The notes under the pieces are model-generated. The model was not told the DNA's origin, searched no databases, and saw only the letters and a program-made list of their open reading frames with translations. The translations under genes and the position numbers were made by a program. Shown here piece by piece: positions 35,473 to 43,039 of a stretch of DNA of 64,000 bases. Each line of letters starts with the position of its first letter. Positions within the stretch are counted from its first letter, which is position 1. This stretch comes from Cyanobium sp. Cruz-8D1 (GTDB lineage Bacteria; Cyanobacteriota; Cyanobacteriia; PCC-6307; Cyanobiaceae). Location of the stretch: NCBI RefSeq assembly GCF_024345975.1, contig NZ_JAGQCD010000001.1:223980-287979 (forward strand), given 5' to 3'.

Positions 35473-36258
35473 TCAGTTGGCCCAGGAACAGGCCCGTCGC
35501 ATCAGGAACCGGAAGCCGAGATCGATCAACAGGCCGATCAAGCCGATCACGATGAGGCCGACAAAGATCTCGTCGGTGCGCAGGAATCTCTGGGCCAGGC
35601 TGATGCGTTTGCCCAGGCCTTCGTTGGCCGCCACCAGTTCGGCGACGATCACGAGATTCCAGGCCGACGCCATGTTGATCCGGTAGGTGTCGAGCACCTG
35701 GGGCGCGATGAAGGGCGCCACCACCCTGGTGAGGATCGGCAAGCCCCGGCCCCCCAGGGTGAGGGCCGTTTCCACCAGTTCAGAAGGAACGAATTTCACC
35801 GCGTCCATGATCATCAGGGTGTTGAAGAAAAAGGTTCCGATGAAGATGAGCATCACCTTCGGCAGTTCTTCAAGACCGAAATAAATGATCAGCAGGGGAA
35901 TGAAGGCCGGCGCCGGCATATAGCGGATCAGAGCCATGAGCGGCTCCAGGAAGTGGCAGATCGGGCGGTTGGTGCCCATGGCGATGCCGATCGGCAGGGC
36001 CAGCCCTGCAGAGATCATGAATCCCAGGAAGACTCTCCGGACACTGGCTACCGCATCAGCCACCAGGATCCCTTGCTGAAATTGGTCGCTTCCCGCCAAC
36101 CACACGGCCCCTGGCCCGGGCAGGAAGAGCTTGTCGACCATGCCGCTGGAGGTGACCAGCCACCACGCCACAAAGACCGTGAGGATGCCGAGCACCCCCA
36201 GCACCCAGGGGTGGGAGAAGGAGCGCCGCAAGGGGGGAGACCAGACCATGGTGGTCAA
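35473..36258 (-). CDS. ABC transporter permease (guanidine importer, probable)
   Basis: A 261-residue permease with about six membrane helices. The EAA-type loop is near ALTLGGRGLPILTRVVAPF, and the C-terminus carries AEGLGKRI-like NEGLGKRISLAQRF. Same family as SsuC/TauC/NrtB. Its ATG overlaps the stop of the binding-protein gene (four bases) and its stop lies five bases before the ATPase gene. Substrate assigned by operon context only. Confidence 0.9.
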   Translation of the reverse strand: MTTMVWSPPLRRSFSHPWVLGVLGILTVFVAWWLVTSSGMVDKLFLPGPGAVWLAGSDQFQQGILVADAVASVRRVFLGFMISAGLALPIGIAMGTNRPICHFLEPLMALIRYMPAPAFIPLLIIYFGLEELPKVMLIFIGTFFFNTLMIMDAVKFVPSELVETALTLGGRGLPILTRVVAPFIAPQVLDTYRINMASAWNLVIVAELVAANEGLGKRISLAQRFLRTDEIFVGLIVIGLIGLLIDLGFRFLMRRACSWAN

Positions 36259-37265
36259 GGGGCGTTGTCGACGAACTGGGAATTCAGCAGGTTGGTCAGG
36301 TCAGGCTTGCTCTTGGCCAGGCCTGTTTCCACCAGGAAGACGTTGATCTGCTCGGCGGCATAGGGCAGCGACAGCATCGTGGTGCCCTGCTTGAAGTTGC
36401 TGCGGTTTTCCGCGAGGGTCTGGATGGTGGTGCCGGCGTTGTACGCCTTGAACTCCGCCTCGCTGACTCCGGAGCGCTCCACCAGGATCGGCAGGGTGCC
36501 GGCTGGATCCTCCTCAATGGTCTTGAGCGTGGCGAACCAGGCGTTGACGATCTTCTGGACCTTCTCAGGATTCTTGGCGACGAACTCCGTGCGGCAGACG
36601 AGCAGATCGCTGATTGCCCCCGGATGGTCCTTGGAGGTGGCCAGGGCCCGGCTGCCGGGACGCTTCAGGGCCTGGGTGGTGAAGGGGGCATAGACGCCCG
36701 CCGCATCCACCCTGCCTGCAGCGAAGGCCGCGGCGGCGGCACCGGTTTCCAGGGGGACAAAGGTGATGTCCTTGGCGGAAAGACCCGCTTCCTTGAGCAC
36801 CTTCAACAGCAGGAAGTGGTCGACAGTGCCTTCTTCGGCGGCGACCTTCTTGCCTTTCAGGCCTGGAATCGAGGTGATTTCCGCCGCGGCGATGATCTGG
36901 TCATTGCCGGTGGAGAAATCGTTCTGGAGCACGACCTGCAGATCCGCCCCGCCAGCCACGGAACTGATGGTGTCGTTGAGGGTCTGGCTGTTGCAGTCAA
37001 GCTGGCCGGCGTTGAGAGCGTTGATCGAGTCGAGGTAGCCGTCAAACCACTGCATCGAGGCCGCCACACCCTGCGCCTTGAACAGGTCCTTGACCTCAGT
37101 GACCTTCCATGGGAACCATCCCGGCCAGGCGCTGTAGCCGATTTTCACGGGCGCTTCCTGGCTCACCGGTTGCTGGCAACCGGCCAGCAACCCTCCCCCG
37201 AGGGTTGCCATCAGGACGAGGGAAATCGCCCGGCGTTGACGACGAATGAAGGAGGGTTTCAACAT
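36255..37265 (-). CDS. ABC transporter substrate-binding lipoprotein (guanidine importer, probable)
   Basis: A 336-residue NMT1/TauA-like periplasmic protein. The signal peptide ends in the lipobox LLAGC with C30 the lipidated residue. The mature part has KIGYSAWPGWFPWKVTE, QTLNDTISSVAGG and LVCRTEFVAKNPEKVQ, as in nitrate/taurine-type binding proteins. Transporters of this type next to guanidine riboswitches are commonly mis-named nitrate/sulfonate carriers. It starts 125 bases after glnT, the largest gap inside the operon; an internal promoter is possible. Confidence 0.9.
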   Translation of the reverse strand: MLKPSFIRRQRRAISLVLMATLGGGLLAGCQQPVSQEAPVKIGYSAWPGWFPWKVTEVKDLFKAQGVAASMQWFDGYLDSINALNAGQLDCNSQTLNDTISSVAGGADLQVVLQNDFSTGNDQIIAAAEITSIPGLKGKKVAAEEGTVDHFLLLKVLKEAGLSAKDITFVPLETGAAAAAFAAGRVDAAGVYAPFTTQALKRPGSRALATSKDHPGAISDLLVCRTEFVAKNPEKVQKIVNAWFATLKTIEEDPAGTLPILVERSGVSEAEFKAYNAGTTIQTLAENRSNFKQGTTMLSLPYAAEQINVFLVETGLAKSKPDLTNLLNSQFVDNAP

Positions 37266-37390
37266 CAGGAGATTCTGGGAAAGGGTGGGGTCTGTAGATG
37301 GGGCTCAGAGCTGATTTCGGCGTTTTGGGCGATCACCTCGAGCGATGGTGTTCGCGGTGTCTGATGGTTGAAGCGCCTTTGCTGAGGGCG

Positions 37391-38755
37391 TCAGAAGAAC
37401 TCCAGATAACGCTGCTGCTCCCATTCGGAAACCGCTGAGTGGTAAGACTCCCACTCATCTCTTTTGTAGGTGATAAATGCCTTGAACATGGCATCACCGA
37501 ATACGCTTTTGGCAAGTGGATCCTGGGCGAAGGCATCAACGGCCTCACCGAGGGTTCGGGGCAGCATGGTCAGGCCACGTTCGGCCCGTTCCGCTGCGCT
37601 GAGTGTGTAGGCATTCACCAGATTCGGCGCGCCGGGATCGAGTTCTTCTCGGATCCCTTCCAGCCCAGCCGCGAGCATCAGGGCGGCGCCAAGATAGGGG
37701 TTGCAGGAGATGTCGGCGGCACGGCATTCCACCCTTCCCCCTGGTGAGGGAATCCGCAGCATGTTGGTGCGGTTGTTATTGCCGTAGCACACGAAGACCG
37801 GTGCCCAGGTGAATCCCGACATGCTCCCCTTGGCTACCAGCCGCTTGTAGCTGTTGACCGTCGGAGCGATCACCGCGCAGATGGCGGGTGCATGGCGGAG
37901 CACGCCGGCGATGAAGTGTTCGGCCAGCCGGGTGACCTTCCCCGGAGTGGCTTCGGGGGTGGCGAACAGGTTGGCACCCGTCTGCCCATCCGCCAGGGAC
38001 ATATTGAAGTGGGCGCCGCTGCCGGCGCGATCGCCGAAGGGCTTGGGCATGAACGTGGCCAGCAGGCCGTGGCGATGGGCGATCTCCTTGGCCATCAGCT
38101 TGAAGAAGGTCAGCCGATCGGCCATGGTGAGGACCTCGGCGTAATCGAAGTCGGTCTCGAACTGGCCAGGGCCATCTTCGTGGTCGAAGGAGTAGACCCC
38201 CCAGCCCAGGTCGTTCATCGCCTGCACCAGTTCGTCCAGCCAGGGCAGGTTGTCGAGCAGGCCGCGTACGTCGTAGGCGGGCTTGTCGAGGGTGTCGCGA
38301 TCGCTGTAGGGAACCCAGCCCCCCGCCGCCCCTTTCTTGAGCACGAAGAACTCGGTCTCAATGCCGAGGTTGAAGCGAAAGCCCATGGCGGCGGCCTCCT
38401 GGCGGACACGGCCGAGGATGTGGCGGCTGCAGGCGTCAAAGGGCTGGCCGTGCAGATGCAGGTCGCTGGCGAACCAGGCCACCTCCCGCTGCCACGGCAG
38501 CACCGTGACACTGGCTGGATCGGGCACGGCGGCCACTTCGTCGTCGCTGACCTCCTGGGGCACCCCGTCGAGGGCCGCCCCGGTGAACAGTTCGGAGCCG
38601 GCCATCATCTGGCCCAGGTGCGCGAGGGGCACGGCCTTGGCCTTGCTGACGCCGTGCAGATCAACGAAGCTCGCCAGGGCGTAACGGACACCCTTCGCCC
38701 GCAGGTCGGCCTGAAGGGCTGCGGTCGGGTCGGAGGCTGGATGCTGGTGACTCAT
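37391..38755 (-). CDS. glnT: GlnT-type glutamine synthetase / gamma-glutamyl amine ligase
   Basis: A 454-residue GS-fold ligase. LPWQREVAWFASDLH, GIETEFFVL (metal Glu), DHEDGPGQFETDF, GSGAHFNMSL (substrate His), NNRTNMLRIP and VECRAADISCNPYLG show an intact active site. The GlnT group includes true glutamine synthetases and gamma-glutamylmethylamide synthetase. Its ATG overlaps the hypB-like stop by one base (TGATG), inside the guanidine operon. It may capture the ammonia released by guanidine hydrolysis or conjugate an amine to glutamate. A shorter relative lies at 29110-30357. Confidence 0.85.
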   Translation of the reverse strand: MSHQHPASDPTAALQADLRAKGVRYALASFVDLHGVSKAKAVPLAHLGQMMAGSELFTGAALDGVPQEVSDDEVAAVPDPASVTVLPWQREVAWFASDLHLHGQPFDACSRHILGRVRQEAAAMGFRFNLGIETEFFVLKKGAAGGWVPYSDRDTLDKPAYDVRGLLDNLPWLDELVQAMNDLGWGVYSFDHEDGPGQFETDFDYAEVLTMADRLTFFKLMAKEIAHRHGLLATFMPKPFGDRAGSGAHFNMSLADGQTGANLFATPEATPGKVTRLAEHFIAGVLRHAPAICAVIAPTVNSYKRLVAKGSMSGFTWAPVFVCYGNNNRTNMLRIPSPGGRVECRAADISCNPYLGAALMLAAGLEGIREELDPGAPNLVNAYTLSAAERAERGLTMLPRTLGEAVDAFAQDPLAKSVFGDAMFKAFITYKRDEWESYHSAVSEWEQQRYLEFF

Positions 38756-39456
38756 CAGGCGTGGATCAGGGCGGGGGTGGTCTGAACGCTGGTCAGCTGG
38801 GCGGCGAGCCAGTCGTGCCAGGCGTCGAAGCCCACGCCGCTGGTGGCGGAGAGGCGGAACACGGCGGTGTGGGGATTCACCTGGCGGATGTGGGTTTCGA
38901 TCCGCTCCACATCCACCGGCAGGTGGGGCAGCAGATCCACCTTGGTGATCAGCACGCAATCGGCTTCCCGGAACATGACCGGGTACTTGAGCGGCTTGTC
39001 GTCGCCTTCGGTCACACTCAGGAGCGCCACCTTGCGGTGCTCACCGATGGCGAATTCGGCGGGGCAGACCAGGTTGCCGACGTTCTCCACCCAGAGCAGA
39101 TCCAGTTCGGCCGGATCCAGCCGCTGCTGCAGGAGTTTCAACCCGCCGCCCACCATGGCCGCATCGAGATGGCAGGCGCGGCCGGTGGTGATCGGCACCA
39201 CCGGAATGCCCACGGCCTCCAGCCGCTCGGCATCGAGCAGGGTGGTCATGTCGCCTTCCAGCACGGCCATGGCCCAGCGGCTGGAGAGGGCGGCGAGGCT
39301 GCGCTCCAGCAGGGACGTCTTGCCGGCCCCGGGGCTGCTCATCACGTTGAGGCAGAGCACGTTCCAGGCGTCGAAATGGGCACGGTTGTGGTCGGCACGG
39401 TGCTGGTTGGCCGCCAGCAGGTTGAGGCCGAGGCTGTCTTCGAGGGGCATGTGCAT
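38755..39456 (-). CDS. hypB: HypB-like nickel-insertion GTPase of the guanidine hydrolase cluster
   Basis: A 233-residue SIMIBI GTPase. Walker A is [12 protein letters not shown]; other HypB marks are [34 protein letters not shown] and ITKVDL. The usual N-terminal Cys/His metal stretch is absent. It is six bases after the hypA-like gene and downstream of gdmH. In Synechocystis a HypA/HypB-like pair (Sll1078/Sll1079) matures the Ni-dependent guanidine hydrolase, so the same role is likely here rather than hydrogenase maturation; no hydrogenase gene is in the window. Confidence 0.88.
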   Translation of the reverse strand: MHMPLEDSLGLNLLAANQHRADHNRAHFDAWNVLCLNVMSSPGAGKTSLLERSLAALSSRWAMAVLEGDMTTLLDAERLEAVGIPVVPITTGRACHLDAAMVGGGLKLLQQRLDPAELDLLWVENVGNLVCPAEFAIGEHRKVALLSVTEGDDKPLKYPVMFREADCVLITKVDLLPHLPVDVERIETHIRQVNPHTAVFRLSATSGVGFDAWHDWLAAQLTSVQTTPALIHA

Positions 39457-39462
39457 GGCGGC

Positions 39463-39864
39463 TCAGCAGGCGACGGTGGGACAGGACGCGGTGGGCGGTG
39501 GGCTGGCGGTTTCGAAGCCATAGGCGACGGAACGGATCCGCAGCTCGCGGCCGCTGACGATCTCCTCCATCGGGTGCTGACAGCAGGGGGAGCGGAAGCC
39601 GTCGGCGGCATCGGGGCTGTAGGTGGCCTGGCAGCGAATGCAGCGACCCACAAGGGGCACCGACTCGATCACCAGTTCGGACCCGTCGAGCCAGGTGCCT
39701 TTGACGGCATCGGACCAGGTGACCACCAATTGGTCGGGTTCGACGCAGGTGAAGCTGCCCACCTCAAGGTGGACCCGGTCCACCTTGGGCACCCGGGGGG
39801 CGTGCTGCTGCTTCCATTCGTGCATGGAGAGGAGCAGGCAGCGGGTCATGTCGACTTCGTGCAC
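39463..39864 (-). CDS. hypA: HypA-like nickel chaperone of the guanidine hydrolase cluster
   Basis: A 133-residue protein with a GTG start giving the required N-terminal MHE nickel site (H2, E3). The zinc site has C75 and C78 (RCIRC) but the second pair is SPCCQHP, where the usual CPxC is shifted to C94/C95. EEIVSGREL is the conserved end of the HypA domain. A Cys-containing tail follows. It stands four bases after the gdmH stop. The altered zinc site may mark the guanidine-specific branch of the family. Confidence 0.85.
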   Translation of the reverse strand: MHEVDMTRCLLLSMHEWKQQHAPRVPKVDRVHLEVGSFTCVEPDQLVVTWSDAVKGTWLDGSELVIESVPLVGRCIRCQATYSPDAADGFRSPCCQHPMEEIVSGRELRIRSVAYGFETASPPPTASCPTVAC

Positions 39865-39868
39865 GCCC

Positions 39869-41083
39869 CTATCTCCAGGCGCGGTCGACCTGCATGTTGC
39901 AGTCGCTGTGCAGCCAGGCGGGGACTGACTTACGGGGCAGCTGGCCGCTCACCACCAGGTGGGCCATGGTGTCGCAGATGACCCGGGTGGCCATCAGGGA
40001 GGTCATGTCGCTGACGTCGTAGGGGGGGGAGACCTCCACCACCTCGAGGCCGCAGACCGGAACGTTGCGCACGATCAGCTCCAGCAGCTTGAGGGCTTCG
40101 CGCGGCAGCAGCCCGCCCGGCTCGGGCCAGCCGGTGCCCGGCACGAAACCGGCATCGATGCAGTCGATGTCAAAGGAGATGTAGACGCAGTCGGTGCCGT
40201 CGGTGGCCCGTTCGATGGCGAACTTGGCCGCCGCCTCCAGGCCCATGTCGCAGATGTCGGTGACGGTGAGCACGTTGGTGCCCTGCTCGCGGCAGACCTT
40301 CACCCCTTCGCGCGGCACTTGCCAGCCGCCGATGCCCAGCTGCACCAGGTTCTGGGCCGGGGCGTTGGCCATGTTGGTCGCATGGAACCACGGGGTGGTG
40401 TGCATGCGTTCGTCGAGGTCGGTCTCCTGGGTGTCGACGTGGCGATCGAAGTGGATGATGCCCACCTTCTTGTCGCCGAGGTGGCGGCAGACGCCCCGGA
40501 CGGTGGGGAAGCCGATCGAGTGGTCGCCACCCAGGATGATCGGGAAGGCGCCGCTGGCGAACACGTGGGCGATGCCCTTGGAGATCTGATCGAAGCTCTT
40601 TTCGTTGTTGGCGGGGATGGTGAAGATGTCACCCACGTCGCAGAGGGTGATCTGCTCGCGCAGGTCGACCCCCATTTCGTAGTTGTAGGGGGTGTACAGG
40701 GCGGAAATGCGCCGGATGCCCTGGGGGCCGAAGCGCGTGCCGGGGCGGTAGGTGGTGCCGCTGTCGTGGGGCACGCCCACCACTGCCACGTCAAACTCCC
40801 CGACCCGGTTCACATCCTCCAGGTACGGGGCCTTCATGAAGGTGTTGATGCCGGCGTAGTGGGGCAGCTCGCCGCGGGAGAAGGTGGAGATGCGCCGATC
40901 GACGATGCTGCTGGCCGCCTCCAGGCCGTAGCGCAGGCCCTGATCGACCTCTTGCTGCCAGCCCGTCAGGGGCAGGGACGCTTCCTTCTCCAGGGCCCGG
41001 GCCCCTTCGCTGCCGGTCGGATGGCCGCCTCGATCAAAGGCGTCAGCCGCATCGGTGGCAGGGCCGCTGGACGGTTCGTTCAT
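39869..41083 (-). CDS. gdmH: Ni-dependent guanidine hydrolase (ureohydrolase family)
   Basis: A 404-residue ureohydrolase. Metal ligands read H188 (GGDHSIG), D213, H215, D217 (HFDRHVD) and D305, D307 (SFDIDCID). Two departures from agmatinase are clear: DRHVD instead of DAHxD, and GTGWPEPGG with W319 where agmatinases have Thr. It resembles Synechocystis Sll1077, once called SpeB2 and now known to split guanidine to urea and ammonia with nickel. The guanidine-I riboswitch 5' of it and the hypA/hypB genes 3' of it support this strongly. The ATG at 41083 follows an AGAGG; the longer frame upstream lies in the riboswitch. Confidence 0.92.
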   Translation of the reverse strand: MNEPSSGPATDAADAFDRGGHPTGSEGARALEKEASLPLTGWQQEVDQGLRYGLEAASSIVDRRISTFSRGELPHYAGINTFMKAPYLEDVNRVGEFDVAVVGVPHDSGTTYRPGTRFGPQGIRRISALYTPYNYEMGVDLREQITLCDVGDIFTIPANNEKSFDQISKGIAHVFASGAFPIILGGDHSIGFPTVRGVCRHLGDKKVGIIHFDRHVDTQETDLDERMHTTPWFHATNMANAPAQNLVQLGIGGWQVPREGVKVCREQGTNVLTVTDICDMGLEAAAKFAIERATDGTDCVYISFDIDCIDAGFVPGTGWPEPGGLLPREALKLLELIVRNVPVCGLEVVEVSPPYDVSDMTSLMATRVICDTMAHLVVSGQLPRKSVPAWLHSDCNMQVDRAWR

Positions 41084-41112
41084 GCAGACCTCTGGGCACG
41101 GTGGGAATGGGG

Positions 41113-41252
41113 CGGTCTCCCGGGCTTTTGTCCCTCCGTGCCACTCACCGGTGGGGAGGTGAGGCCCCCGAACCAATGAATGCGCTTCTCTCGGACCAGG
41201 CATCCAATCCATCGCTGGCAAAGCCTGCAATGGAGGACCGGAACCCTAGAAG
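41113..41252 (-). promoter_or_regulatory. guanidine-I (ykkC) riboswitch
   Basis: The minus strand shows the conserved blocks in order: CTAGGGTTCCG (41249-41239), CTGGTCCGAGAG (41199-41188), then ACGGAGGGACAAAAGCCCGG and GGGAGACC (41139 to about 41114). This is the guanidine-I aptamer, usually an ON switch. It ends about 30 bases before the gdmH start. AGACC at its 3' end can pair with GGTCT (about 41085-41089), which touches the Shine-Dalgarno AGAGG, so control of translation is plausible; no terminator stem with a T-run was seen. Confidence 0.95.
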
Positions 41253-41296
41253 CAACTTCCGCTCTGGCATCGTGCAGGCCCTTGCGGCTGACCGTT

Positions 41297-41310
41297 GTGG
41301 CGGTTGCTAC
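41297..41310 (-). promoter_or_regulatory. NtcA-like site upstream of the guanidine riboswitch
   Basis: On the minus strand GTAGCAACCGCCAC matches the NtcA consensus GTA-N8-TAC with one mismatch. It lies about 45 bases before the riboswitch. The -10 region at the expected distance is poor, so this is a weak candidate for nitrogen control of the operon. Confidence 0.3.
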
Positions 41311-41328
41311 CGGATCTCTTCTGTCGGC

Positions 41329-41607
41329 TCAGGTGGGGCAGGGGAGACCGGCCGCCTTGCGGTTGGTTTCGCGGCGCAGCAGCAGAAAGAGATAGTCGGG
41401 GTCCTTGTACTGGCTCGGCAGGCATTGGTGCAGCTGCTCGAGGCGGTGCCAGCACACCGTTCGCTGGATCTTCTTCAGGGTTCGCCCTTCGCGGACGAGC
41501 AGCCGCAGGGCCTTGCAGTACATCGGGTAGTTGGCCTCCAGCTCACCGATGGTGACTTTCGGAATCGTGGCCTTCGGCAGGGACGCTGGAAGCGATCGGG
41601 CGCTCAT
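41329..41607 (-). CDS. DUF3136-like small protein
   Basis: A 92-residue protein. VTIGELEANYPMYCKALRLL then REGRTLKKIQRTVCW and DPDYLFLLLRRE define the family, shared with the protein at 20236-20502. I recall this as DUF3136, restricted to cyanobacteria; unsearched. It lies upstream of the guanidine operon on the same strand, its stop 19 bases before the NtcA-like site. Function unknown. Confidence 0.75.
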   Translation of the reverse strand: MSARSLPASLPKATIPKVTIGELEANYPMYCKALRLLVREGRTLKKIQRTVCWHRLEQLHQCLPSQYKDPDYLFLLLRRETNRKAAGLPCPT

Positions 41608-41697
41608 CGGCCATCCTTCGGGGCAGGCCCCGCTGAGATCTGTTCACTGTCGTTCATGGCCGGCTATGGGGCGCCCCCCAAACGGGGACATTCCGGC

Positions 41698-42384
41698 TCA
41701 GAGCCGCACCATGCCGCAGCGCATACCCTTGAGCACCGCCTGGAGTCGGCTGTTGACGCCCAGCGCCTGGAGCAGGCGTTTGGTGTAGGTCCGTGCCGTG
41801 GAGGAGCTGACCTGGAGCCGTTCGGCGATGTCCTTATCGCTCAGGCCACTGGCCAGCAGATCCAGCACCTCGTATTCCTTCGGCGTCAGTCGGGGACAGC
41901 TGAGGTACGGGAGCGAACCGCTGCGCAGGGAGGCGCTGCGGTAGTGGTGCCGTCCCATCACGGCCATCACGGCCGCCTGCAGGGGCCGCTGGTCGTCGAC
42001 GACATCTGCTTCTGCCACCACCGCCTGGAGCCAGGGGGCATCGGCGTACTCGGCCGGAATGACGTCCCCCAGGGCCAGCAGCACCACCATCAGATCCGGC
42101 TGTCGCTCCCGCGCCTGGCGTGCCAGCTCGAAACCGTTGCCGGATTCGAGCCGGTCGGTGCAGAGCAGCAGGGCATGGGGGGCCCTGGCCAGATAGGCCA
42201 GGCAGGTGGCGGCGTCCGTCACGGCGCAGCCGATCATGTGGCTGTTCTGGAGGCTTTCGCAGACGGCCCGCAGCAGGAAGCGTCCGTTCATGGCGATCGC
42301 CAGGCGGCCGGGGATCTCCATTGACAGCAGGACGTCATCGAGGCCTGCACCGTCCAGGCTGTCGAGGAAAGGGGTGAAGTCCAT
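41698..42384 (-). CDS. LuxR-type response-regulator-like protein
   Basis: A 228-residue protein. The C-terminal helix-turn-helix (LTPKEYEVLDLLASGLSDKD then IAERLQVSSSTARTYTKRLL) is a clear LuxR/NarL domain. The N-terminal half resembles a receiver domain (HALLLCTDRLESGNGFEL) but the full acidic/Lys set is not evident, so it may not be phosphorylated normally. Similar regulators in cyanobacteria sense light or nutrient state. No kinase is adjacent. Confidence 0.82.
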   Translation of the reverse strand: MDFTPFLDSLDGAGLDDVLLSMEIPGRLAIAMNGRFLLRAVCESLQNSHMIGCAVTDAATCLAYLARAPHALLLCTDRLESGNGFELARQARERQPDLMVVLLALGDVIPAEYADAPWLQAVVAEADVVDDQRPLQAAVMAVMGRHHYRSASLRSGSLPYLSCPRLTPKEYEVLDLLASGLSDKDIAERLQVSSSTARTYTKRLLQALGVNSRLQAVLKGMRCGMVRL

Positions 42385-42505
42385 GGCCAGACGCTATCGA
42401 CTTCGCTGAATGAGCCGGTCGTGGGGGTTCGCTGACCCGAACGCCGCGATGATGCTGCGCCCCTTCCGATTCAGTTAAGATTTTGGCAACAGGTCAACAC
42501 TCGGC

Positions 42506-42664
42506 ATGAACCCAGACCACCCCGTGCTGAATGCGCTGCTGGAGCAGCTCCGCTCCCTCAAGGAGCAGTACAGCGATCTTCCCAACGAGCTCAACCGCTA
42601 TCGGGTCGTTCGGCACGAGCAACTCATCGCCCAGTGGGCCCCCGGCTTCAGTTTTGCCCTCTGA
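42506..42664 (+). CDS. small conserved protein, twin A (52 residues)
   Basis: A short gene coding MNPDHPVLNALLEQLRSLKE and a tail with NRYRVVRHEQLIAQW. The same pattern and the same length recur in the next gene (42736-42894), which shows real coding constraint: HPV, L..L.SL..QY, NRYR.VR.EQLIAQW are shared. Helical, soluble, function unknown. An AGG lies about 14 bases before the ATG. Confidence 0.65.
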   Translation: MNPDHPVLNALLEQLRSLKEQYSDLPNELNRYRVVRHEQLIAQWAPGFSFAL

Positions 42665-42735
42665 GAGTCTGCGGCCCCCCAGATCCCTGGATTTGTAAAC
42701 TTTGATTAAAAAATCGACACCTTCTGGTCGAGGGC

Positions 42736-42894
42736 ATGAATAAAAACCACCCCGTCTACCACTCCCTGGTCTCCAGGCTTGAGAGCCTGAGGGACCAGTA
42801 CCAGCACCACCCCTGTGAGGGGAACAGGTATCGGCTTGTACGGCAGGAGCAGCTGATTGCCCAGTGGGTCCAGGTTTCTGACCTGCCCAGCTGA
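42736..42894 (+). CDS. small conserved protein, twin B (52 residues)
   Basis: A tandem paralog of the gene 71 bases upstream: MNKNHPVYHSLVSRLESLRD and NRYRLVRQEQLIAQW. GAGGGC precedes the ATG closely, a good ribosome site. A string of A/T (GATTAAAAAATC, about 42702-42713) lies between the twins and may hold a promoter. Unknown function. Confidence 0.65.
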   Translation: MNKNHPVYHSLVSRLESLRDQYQHHPCEGNRYRLVRQEQLIAQWVQVSDLPS

Positions 42895-43039
42895 AGAGGA
42901 CGGTGGAAGAGCCGCTGGGTCCAAGGATTCAGGCGGCGCTTCCCGAAGAAAACCACCCTGTTTGTCTCCGGGTGACGATTGTTGCCAATGATGGGCCGTA
43001 AATCGGCTAGGCCGTCAGCAGCTCACCTCCCTCAGTGGC

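Noticed and set aside
38755..39864. Hydrogenase maturation role for hypA and hypB
   Set aside because: No hydrogenase or other hyp genes are in the window; both genes lie inside the guanidine operon.
39869..41083. Agmatinase (SpeB) call for the ureohydrolase
   Set aside because: DRHVD and GTGWPEPGG, the hypA/hypB neighbours and the guanidine riboswitch favour guanidine hydrolase.
41101..42324. 407-codon plus-strand frame crossing the riboswitch and LuxR gene
   Set aside because: It runs antisense through the aptamer, a small gene and a regulator with clear motifs.
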